Shown: positions 6,199 to 10,880 of the stretch, one piece after another
Numbering within the stretch: the stretch's first letter is position 1
Layout of the letters: each line of letters begins with the position of its first letter
DNA from: Desulfobacterales bacterium
Lineage (GTDB): Bacteria; Desulfobacterota; Desulfobacteria; Desulfobacterales; C00003060
Direction: 5' to 3'
DNA: 14,518 nucleotides
Assembly: GCA_030668505.1 (NCBI GenBank)
Contig: DAOUTV010000018.1
Location: forward strand, 1-14,518
Notes under the pieces: model-generated
The model's input: the letters and a program-made list of their open reading frames with translations, nothing else
What the model was told of the DNA's origin: nothing
Database searches by the model: none
Made by a program: the position numbers and the translations under genes

Positions 6199-8259
6199 CT
6201 ATTTTTCATCCTCCTGGGTACAGAAATACTCGATAGTCTTTTGCGCACATGTTTTGCAGTAGTTGAGCTTGTTCAACATGGTATCGACCATGCGATCGTA
6301 CAATTTTTGATTTTCCTCATTGGTACGATTGGCCAGGGCTCCAATTAGGCTGCCAGCTCCGGCAATATCTGATTTGAGACGAACGTCGGTGACCGCCTTG
6401 ACCAGCTCCAGATTGTCCATGAAATCGTAATCGGGTTCTACAGAAATCTTTTGGCCGTATATTTTTCGAATGGAAGTTCTAAATGTCTGGCGCTGTTCTT
6501 CGGTCTTAAGCCCCAGCCTTTCTTCAACGCTCTTGATGTATCGTTCATCGATCTTTAAGGCCCTTAGTTCTCCGGTCTGCGGGTCTTTATATTTCCACAT
6601 CATATCAGGCCCCAGGTTTTCGGCGTCGATTCCAATGATCATGTTTACGTAGTTCATAACGTCTTTACGAATGGCAAAGGGCTCATCCATGTAAGCGTTG
6701 AACATCTCGGTCATAATTCTTTCTCGGTAAAGTCCCTTTGCTGTTTTAAGATCTTCCAGGTACTTGGTTCTGTCGTTGGCATCCGTCACGTAGTCCAAGA
6801 TTACCCGTTCAATTGCCTTGTAGATATCATAGGCAAACATGCACCGGCCTTCATTTGTCTCAGAGCTTTCGATCTGAAGCTGGATGGCCCTTCCAAGATT
6901 TCGCTGGCCAAGACCCTTTTGGCCAAAACGATTTATGATCTCCGGATCCTGGTTGAGCATGTCAATGACTTCGGCCAGTGTCTTTATGCTTTTCTCTCCA
7001 GCCACTTCACCTGCAGCCAGTTTCATTGTTTCAACGGGCGTCAGCTTTTCGGAACGGGGGAGGCGTGACAGAACTACTGCAATCGATGCCGAGTAATTCA
7101 GATTGGGGTCCTGGTGCAGGTATTCCTGGGTAAGGGTGGTTCTGCTTTCGCTTCCTATGGCATATGCAGTGAGATCTTTCTGCAGTTTGTAATTCGTATT
7201 GTGCGAAACGTAGCAGATCCGGCACCTGTCCACAATGGGTGCTTCTTCCTTTTCAGCGAGAAACCGATGAAATTCCGAGTTGTTGCTTGTCGCAATGATC
7301 AAAGTGTCCATGGGCCACTTGTAGCCGTCGATTTCAATGGCTCGGTTTTGGATGACGCCAAGGTATACCTGAACCAGGTCTTTCTTATTCTTGAATATCT
7401 CGTCGCTGAAGTGGATACCGCCGCCTGCAACGCGTGCCAGTGCGCCACGCCTTAAGTCAAAACGATACGGGTTGTTTGTATCGGTGATGTGAAGCAACCG
7501 CTGGATAGACTCTTCTCCCAGCAAATCGACGGCTGAAGATGTGATTTTGTCTTTTGCCGGGTATTTTCCTGTTATAGTCCCCATGCTTTCTATTAGCGGT
7601 ACAGGGATAATCTCAACAAATTCAAGCATTTTGTTAATGTCGCCGCCTGTAAAATTTCGTATATCGTTCCATATGTAGCTGCTGCAAGCACCCAATGGGC
7701 GATAGTTCTCATAAAGTTTTTCAATTTCATTGTCCGCAAACCCGATCTGTTTGGCCAGAAAGGTTTTACTCTCATCATGATTTTCAAACAGGCTCATGGC
7801 CAAGATCATGGGGTCTTCGTACGTTTGAGATTCAATTGTAGTAATTCTCCCATAATTGCCAAACTTATCTATGTTGCGGAACTTGAAGGTGTACTTGCGG
7901 TTTTTTTCCTGGGTCAGGAAACTACGATATCTGTCGGAAAGAAATTCAACAAGGAAAGTTTTGCCGTTTCCCGGCTCTCCGACGAGTACAAAGGCCATTT
8001 CTTTGGATGACCCTTTTTCGGCTGCATCCTTGACATAAGAGACAAAACTGTTGATTTCGTCGTACATGCTAATGATATGCTTCTTGCCGGTACGAAAAAT
8101 ACTGAAATCGTATGTTGTTTTGCCGTTCACGACGACCTTTTCAATTTTACTTTGCAAGATCATCCTGGTCACTGCTTGAAAGGCGTTTTCAAACCTTCGT
8201 TTATCTTCTTTAACGGCAGTCAGATGATGATGAAGCGTATTATCATTCGAGTTAGCCAT
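6199..8259 (-). CDS. prkA: PrkA (YeaG)-family AAA+ protein
   Basis: First gene of the cluster; PrkA/YeaG family, cytoplasmic, described elsewhere as a serine kinase or ATP-dependent protease that works with YeaH in stress and starvation. Numbering from the longest frame, the P-loop GEPGNGKT is at 98-105, the segment TYEDPMILAMSLF at 150-162 replaces the CPxHxxPL motif, Walker B is GGIHFSDEIF (284-293), sensor-like IIATSNNSEF is at 325-334, and the arginine-bearing IVDRCRIC at 346-353. The C-terminal PrkA domain follows, and the protein ends with an unusual YCKTCAQKTIEYFC cluster. Length about 686-690 aa against 644 in E. coli. Start choice: an ATG at 8271 gives MGGPM, but GGGAGGT, an excellent ribosome binding site, lies between it and the second ATG at 8259. 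The second ATG is therefore preferred, and the first lies partly inside the ribosome binding site. Unlike the larger paralogue it retains a full Walker B acidic pair, so it is the likely ATPase-active partner. Confidence 0.92.
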   Translation of the reverse strand: MANSNDNTLHHHLTAVKEDKRRFENAFQAVTRMILQSKIEKVVVNGKTTYDFSIFRTGKKHIISMYDEINSFVSYVKDAAEKGSSKEMAFVLVGEPGNGKTFLVEFLSDRYRSFLTQEKNRKYTFKFRNIDKFGNYGRITTIESQTYEDPMILAMSLFENHDESKTFLAKQIGFADNEIEKLYENYRPLGACSSYIWNDIRNFTGGDINKMLEFVEIIPVPLIESMGTITGKYPAKDKITSSAVDLLGEESIQRLLHITDTNNPYRFDLRRGALARVAGGGIHFSDEIFKNKKDLVQVYLGVIQNRAIEIDGYKWPMDTLIIATSNNSEFHRFLAEKEEAPIVDRCRICYVSHNTNYKLQKDLTAYAIGSESRTTLTQEYLHQDPNLNYSASIAVVLSRLPRSEKLTPVETMKLAAGEVAGEKSIKTLAEVIDMLNQDPEIINRFGQKGLGQRNLGRAIQLQIESSETNEGRCMFAYDIYKAIERVILDYVTDANDRTKYLEDLKTAKGLYRERIMTEMFNAYMDEPFAIRKDVMNYVNMIIGIDAENLGPDMMWKYKDPQTGELRALKIDERYIKSVEERLGLKTEEQRQTFRTSIRKIYGQKISVEPDYDFMDNLELVKAVTDVRLKSDIAGAGSLIGALANRTNEENQKLYDRMVDTMLNKLNYCKTCAQKTIEYFCTQEDEK

Positions 8260-8343
8260 GGGACCTCCCATTTTAAGTTGGTTAATGGAATATGCTAGAG
8301 AATTCCCCTGTTTTAACTATCCGATCAATCTATTTTCACACTA

Positions 8344-8372
8344 AATATACTATATCGCCGGGCACAATGCAA
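8344..8372 (-). promoter_or_regulatory. Candidate sigma70-type promoter for the prkA operon
   Basis: On the minus strand TTGCAT (8372-8367) and TATATT (8349-8344) are separated by 17 bases, about 85 bases upstream of the chosen prkA start. The -10 matches consensus at five of six positions; the -35 only in its TTG. Plausible but weak. A sigma54-like site further upstream is a competing candidate. Confidence 0.3.
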
Positions 8373-8450
8373 CTGGTTGAAAATTGTAAAAACGTTATTT
8401 TCGGACAGCTTTTTTAAGGCTGGCCATTATCTTTGCTAGGGAGAACAGGC

Positions 8451-8470
8451 CGATCCATGATCATAGATCG
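8451..8470. promoter_or_regulatory. 20-bp near-perfect palindrome upstream of prkA
   Basis: CGATCCATGATCATAGATCG is self-complementary except for a single mismatched pair (positions 6 and 15). It is centred about 200 bases upstream of prkA, between the two promoter candidates, and belongs to none of the surrounding repeats. The lack of a loop favours a protein-binding site over a hairpin. The protein is unknown. Confidence 0.35.
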
Positions 8471-8484
8471 CTGCCCTATTTTGC

Positions 8485-8500
8485 TGCAAAAAGTGGGCCG
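8485..8500 (-). promoter_or_regulatory. Candidate sigma54 (-24/-12) promoter for the prkA operon
   Basis: On the minus strand CGGCCCACTTTTTGCA reads GG, ten bases, GC, with the TTGCA of the -12 box intact and GGC plus a later C matching the -24 box. It would start transcription near 8473, about 215 bases before the prkA ATG. About 80 bases upstream of that start lies CCTGGCC-TATCT-GGCCAGG (8545-8563), a perfect inverted repeat at a distance typical of enhancer-binding-protein sites. Nitrogen-starvation control of yeaG through sigma54/NtrC is known in E. coli, which makes this worth noting, but the match is imperfect. Confidence 0.3.
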
Positions 8501-8544
8501 AAGCCGATTTGGAAACATGGCACTTTTATTATAAAATAAGCACT

Positions 8545-8563
8545 CCTGGCCTATCTGGCCAGG
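8545..8563. promoter_or_regulatory. CCTGGCC-N5-GGCCAGG inverted repeat, possible activator site
   Basis: Seven-base perfect arms, CCTGGCC (8545-8551) and GGCCAGG (8557-8563), surround TATCT. No T-run follows on either strand, so it is a poor terminator. Its position relative to the sigma54-like site suggests an enhancer-binding site, but it could equally be part of another intergenic repeat. Confidence 0.25.
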
Positions 8564-8621
8564 CTTTCAGCTCATTCAATCCTGTCAACCCTCGCTTGTC
8601 CGCCTTGGTTGCTGTAACAAA

Positions 8622-8688
8622 CCCTTTTCCCTGGTCTGATTGTTTATATCTTCAAAGTTCGTAACACCTTACGTATTTGGGAAAAGGG
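8622..8688. repeat. Inverted repeat CCCTTTTCCC / GGGAAAAGGG
   Basis: Ten-base perfect arms at 8622-8631 and 8679-8688. Weaker complementarity extends outward (GTTG near 8608 to CAAC near 8702). A small internal hairpin, CGTAA-CACC-TTACG (8660-8673), lies between the arms. No coding frame with gene-like character crosses it. I take it as one more palindromic intergenic element; its copy number is unknown. Confidence 0.5.
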
Positions 8689-8742
8689 CTGATTTGCGAA
8701 CAACATGGATAAATTCTGAAATCTGGTTATTAGTCTTTTTCA

Positions 8743-8767
8743 ATACCCCGCTGCTTGCCGCGGGGTT
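8743..8767. repeat. CCCCGC-hairpin repeat, copy 1
   Basis: A 25-bp unit with stem CCCCGC (8746-8751) and GCGGGG (8760-8765) around a TGCTTGCC-type loop. It is repeated almost exactly 94 bases later (8837-8861). This type of GC-rich hairpin is a widespread REP-like intergenic repeat in deltaproteobacteria and some other groups, from memory. Confidence 0.75.
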
Positions 8768-8778
8768 ACCACATAGTT

Positions 8779-8815
8779 CCCTCTCCCCTGGTGGGAGAGG
8801 GATAGGGTGAGGGGG
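8779..8815. repeat. CCCTCTCCC / GGGAGAGGG palindromic repeat
   Basis: Nine-base perfect arms, CCCTCTCCC (8779-8787) and GGGAGAGGG (8793-8801), surround CTGGT and continue as ATAGGGTGAGGGGG. This is recognisable as a very common bacterial intergenic repeat type. It sits exactly between the two CCCCGC-hairpin copies, giving an A-B-A arrangement. Confidence 0.75.
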
Positions 8816-8836
8816 TATACCTGGTAGTTCCTTGTG

Positions 8837-8861
8837 ATACCCCGCTGCTTGCCGCGGGGTA
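8837..8861. repeat. CCCCGC-hairpin repeat, copy 2
   Basis: Second copy of the 25-bp unit at 8743-8767, in the same orientation and differing only at the last base. The stem is CCCCGC (8840-8845) with GCGGGG (8854-8859). Confidence 0.75.
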
Positions 8862-8990
8862 GTTCATTAGAAAAACCCAAGTAAAGTTTTTTGTATCAAT
8901 TCAGCCTGTTGAGGGATAGAGCCTTGTGGGCATACAGGTGATCCGATTTCAAAAATATAAACCCTACCTCGGACAAGTCGAAACCAAAAA

Positions 8991-9200
8991 AATTTATCAC
9001 GAAAACACGAAAGTACGAAAACACAAAAAGAAGCAATTTCAGATACTAAAACCAAATGTCGAGTCAAATCCCAATGACAAATTGCCAAAGTTTCTCACAT
9101 TGAATTTTCGGCGCATTGCATATATTTGTGCTTTGGTCTTTTTCGTTCTTTTTCTCTTTCGTGCTTTCGTCGTTTCGTGCTTTCGTGATTATTTTTTAAA
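8991..9200. repeat. Long inverted repeat with ATCACGAAA-type arms
   Basis: The left arm (8991-9030) contains ATCACGAAAACACGAAAG followed by more ACGAAA units. The right arm (9148-9200) reads as its reverse complement, TTTCGTGCTTTCGT units ending in CGTGATTATT. The arms hold short direct repeats of CACGAAA/ACGAAA and surround about 115 bases without a recognisable gene. This CACGAAA-rich palindromic type is one I associate with repetitive intergenic elements of sulfate reducers. A 169-codon frame from 8926 runs through this element and the next one; its Lys-rich and then Phe-rich composition comes directly from the repeats, so I do not call it a gene. Confidence 0.65.
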
Positions 9201-9324
9201 TTTTGTGCTGCCGCCCTCAAACAGGTACAATTTTTTGACGCTATGCCAAGTACTATTGACAAAAATTGCTAAAATGGAGTCGTCAAATGGTATCGAAACA
9301 GATTTTAAGTTTGACCGTGTCATA

Positions 9325-9499
9325 GCAAAATTTTTGGACCTGTGCGGTTACTTGAAAAATCCCCCTAAATCCCCCTTTAATAAAGGGGGACTTTTAGCCA
9401 AAAGTGGTTTCCCCCCTTTGAAAAAGGGGGGTTAGGGGGGATTTAGATGGTATTGATAAGACGACGAATCCACTAACCGCACAGGTCCAAATTTTTAGC
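9325..9499. repeat. MITE-like nested palindrome with 26-bp terminal inverted repeats
   Basis: Terminal arms at 9325-9350 and 9474-9499 include 18 bases of perfect complementarity (9333-9350, 9474-9491; core GGACCTGTGCGGTTA). Inside lies a second inverted pair, AAATCCCCCTAAATCCCCC... (9357-9390) against CCCCCCTTT...GGGGGGATTT (9411-9444), and near the middle a small hairpin ACTTTT-AGCC-AAAAGT (9390-9405). Each half of the inner pair can itself fold (CCCCCTTT with AAAGGGGG). The total of 175 bp with no coding capacity fits a non-autonomous miniature element or a C/G-run palindrome inserted in another repeat. Target-site duplications are not evident. Confidence 0.65.
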
Positions 9500-9640
9500 G
9501 AAACCACAGTGCTCCGGAAACGTAGAAGATGGAGTGAATATCTAATACTTGACTACCGGCGAGGCAGGTTTTTTCAAGGATTCTGTAGGGTAACCATCTG
9601 TTGAGGGCAGAATGGACAGAATAAAGATGAGAACAGACAA

Positions 9641-9690
9641 AAAAGCCCCCGACATGTGTGTCTGACACGTCAGGGGGGCTTTCCTTTTTT
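9641..9690 (+). terminator. Strong intrinsic terminator (works in either direction)
   Basis: The stem AAGCCCCC (9643-9650) pairs with GGGGGCTT (9674-9681), extended by GAC/GTC and TGT/ACA around a short loop, and is followed by TTCCTTTTTT. On the opposite strand the stem is followed by CTTTTTTG, so it could also stop minus-strand transcription. No protein-coding gene ends just upstream on the plus strand, which leaves its client unclear. It may end an unrecognised short RNA from 9500-9640 or insulate the next gene. Confidence 0.8.
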
Positions 9691-9742
9691 CTGGCTCTGT
9701 GGTACTCAGAACTGGACTGTCAAGAGGTAATAACTGAAAAAA

Positions 9743-10063
9743 TTGAAACCTTCAATCCAGAATCCGGAATCCAGCATCATCGAACATCCTGACTGCTTTG
9801 GTCAGCTGGATACGGTTTTTCCTGTTGGTGAGGAGGGGCTGCGCACAAGCCCTCCAGAATGCATGAAGTGCTCTCATGCTAAAGCTTGTCTGCAGACAGC
9901 CATGCGCGGCCCCGAAGGGCTGAAGCTACAGGAAGAAAAGGTGGATCAGGCATATAAATGCGGCCTGATAGGAAAGCTCGAACGCTGGTCCAAAAAAAAG
10001 CTTATCAGGCAGGAGATAGAAGCTATGACTTCGATGAAACAACCAAAACACAGGGACTCTTAA
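9743..10063 (+). CDS. Small conserved-looking cysteine-motif protein, unknown function
   Basis: A 106-residue soluble protein that I recognise only as a recurring hypothetical type in sulfate reducers. Cysteines at 18, 40, 43, 49 and 73 include ECMKCSHAKAC (39-49), a CxxCx5C pattern that could bind zinc or an iron-sulfur cluster, followed by a charged helical part (LIGKLERWSKKKLIRQEIE, 75-93). No signal peptide or membrane span. The start is uncertain: TTG 9743 has no close ribosome binding site, whereas GAGG at 9724-9727 is six bases before an in-frame CTG at 9734. The first dozen codons (IQNPESSIIEHP) are encoded by an AATCCAGAATCCGG-type repeat, so the ancestral protein may begin near residue 15. 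The stop codon overlaps that of the convergent downstream gene. Confidence 0.6.
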   Translation: MKPSIQNPESSIIEHPDCFGQLDTVFPVGEEGLRTSPPECMKCSHAKACLQTAMRGPEGLKLQEEKVDQAYKCGLIGKLERWSKKKLIRQEIEAMTSMKQPKHRDS

Positions 10064-10425
10064 ATTGCGGATTGAGCAGAGGATTGTTCATTCTTCGGCA
10101 TCTCTGTCTTTAAATATAAAGGTATTTCTCTCTCCCCTTTGACCAGGCTATAGTTTGAATTAAATAGTTGATCAGGGAATTCATCAATTATTTTGTATGC
10201 AATTCTATGGCCTTTAGTAAATCTGTTTGGTTCTACAAATTTGTATCCCATTCTTGATAGCCAATCTTCGGGGGCAAATTCCTTTCCCTTTTTCAGGAAA
10301 GCCTTGAATGAAATCAAATCTCTTGAGGGATCATTCCTTGGACCTTTAATAGTATGTCCCTCATTGAGCAATTTTTCCAGATAATCAAAACTACTTATTG
10401 GTCCAATACACTTGTTATCGGTCAT
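10060..10425 (-). CDS. Hypothetical protein, 121 aa
   Basis: A small protein with no family I recognise. It is acidic/basic mixed and soluble, with KGPRNDPSRDLISFKAFLKKGKEF and EDWLSRMGYKF segments suggesting a compact alpha/beta fold, and a Ser/Gln-rich end. I chose ATG 10425 because AAGGTG lies six bases upstream; the frame continues to an ATG at 10497, but those 24 extra codons come from the neighbouring palindromic repeat (10445-10635). It is somewhat richer in A+T than its neighbours. The gene converges on the Cys-motif gene, sharing the TTAA in which both stop codons lie. No obvious promoter; transcription would have to start within or across the repeat. Confidence 0.55.
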   Translation of the reverse strand: MTDNKCIGPISSFDYLEKLLNEGHTIKGPRNDPSRDLISFKAFLKKGKEFAPEDWLSRMGYKFVEPNRFTKGHRIAYKIIDEFPDQLFNSNYSLVKGEREIPLYLKTEMPKNEQSSAQSAI

Positions 10426-10444
10426 CTTGTCACCTTCTATTTTT

Positions 10445-10635
10445 GATGGTCTCGTAAAAAGCCTATTTTCCTCACTCCGTGAGCATTTTGGGCGCACTCA
10501 AGATGTTCAGCTAAAATGCTATAAAACTCGGGCTAACGCCCTCAAACAGTTAGCATTTCTTAACGCTGAACATATTGAGTGCTTTTTTCCCAAAATGCTC
10601 AATGTCATTCGCAAAAGACTTTTTACGATTTCATC
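10445..10635. repeat. Palindromic element with TCGTAAAAAG ends (about 190 bp)
   Basis: The ends are GATGGTCTCGTAAAAAG (from 10445) and CTTTTTACGATTTCATC (to 10635), imperfect inverted copies of each other. Internal arms GAGCATTTTGGGCGCACTC... (10481-10511) and GCTGAACAT...CCCAAAATGCTC (10565-10600) pair almost completely. The centre holds GGGC-TAAC-GCCC (10530-10541) and an extra hairpin CTCAC-TCC-GTGAG (10471-10483). No gene is encoded; an 88-codon plus-strand frame from 10412 is a by-product. The TCGTAAAAA terminus recurs inverted as TTTTTACGA at 4731-4739 in the element between yeaH and spoVR, so the two may share a mobilising enzyme (inference). Confidence 0.75.
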
Positions 10636-10775
10636 TATTTTTTATGCGGTTCCATGCTGCATATTTATCTCTTTTTGATAGACAAACCAAGCAATATTTG
10701 GCCTTTAAATAAACATTTTCGGGCGCTTTTACAATAAACTGGGGACATTAAGCAATATCCGGTGATGCTTTCCAC

Positions 10776-10804
10776 TTGACCCACAAAGCCCCCTCTCCTA
10801 TACT
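10776..10804 (+). promoter_or_regulatory. Near-consensus sigma70 promoter for the GT-like genes
   Basis: TTGACC (10776-10781) and TATACT (10799-10804) are separated by exactly 17 bases, each matching consensus at five of six positions. Initiation would be near 10811, leaving a leader of about 70 bases before the ATG at 10881. This is the best promoter match found in the window. Confidence 0.6.
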
Positions 10805-10880
10805 CCGTTTGTGAAAAGGCGCGTCCTTATCACTAAAGTCTTCCTGGTTTGGCTTCATCTCTTTTTGTAGCAGGACCACT

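Noticed and set aside
8521..8545. Plus-strand promoter (TTGGAA, 17 bases, TAAAAT near 8510-8538)
   Set aside because: The match is mediocre and no gene or likely RNA follows on the plus strand for over a kilobase.
8743..8861. CRISPR array
   Set aside because: Only two copies of a 25-bp hairpin, separated by a 69-base stretch that contains a different known repeat type; no regular spacing and no cas genes.
8926..9435. 169-codon plus-strand frame with a hydrophobic stretch that looks like a membrane protein
   Set aside because: It runs through two palindromic repeats. Its KVRKHKKK, FVLFLFRAF and PKSPFNKGG segments are direct translations of the CACGAAA arms and CCCCCTTT runs, and there is no ribosome binding site.
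10412..10678. 88-codon plus-strand frame
   Set aside because: It covers the palindromic element at 10445-10635 and overlaps the start of the 121-aa gene on the other strand; no gene-like composition.
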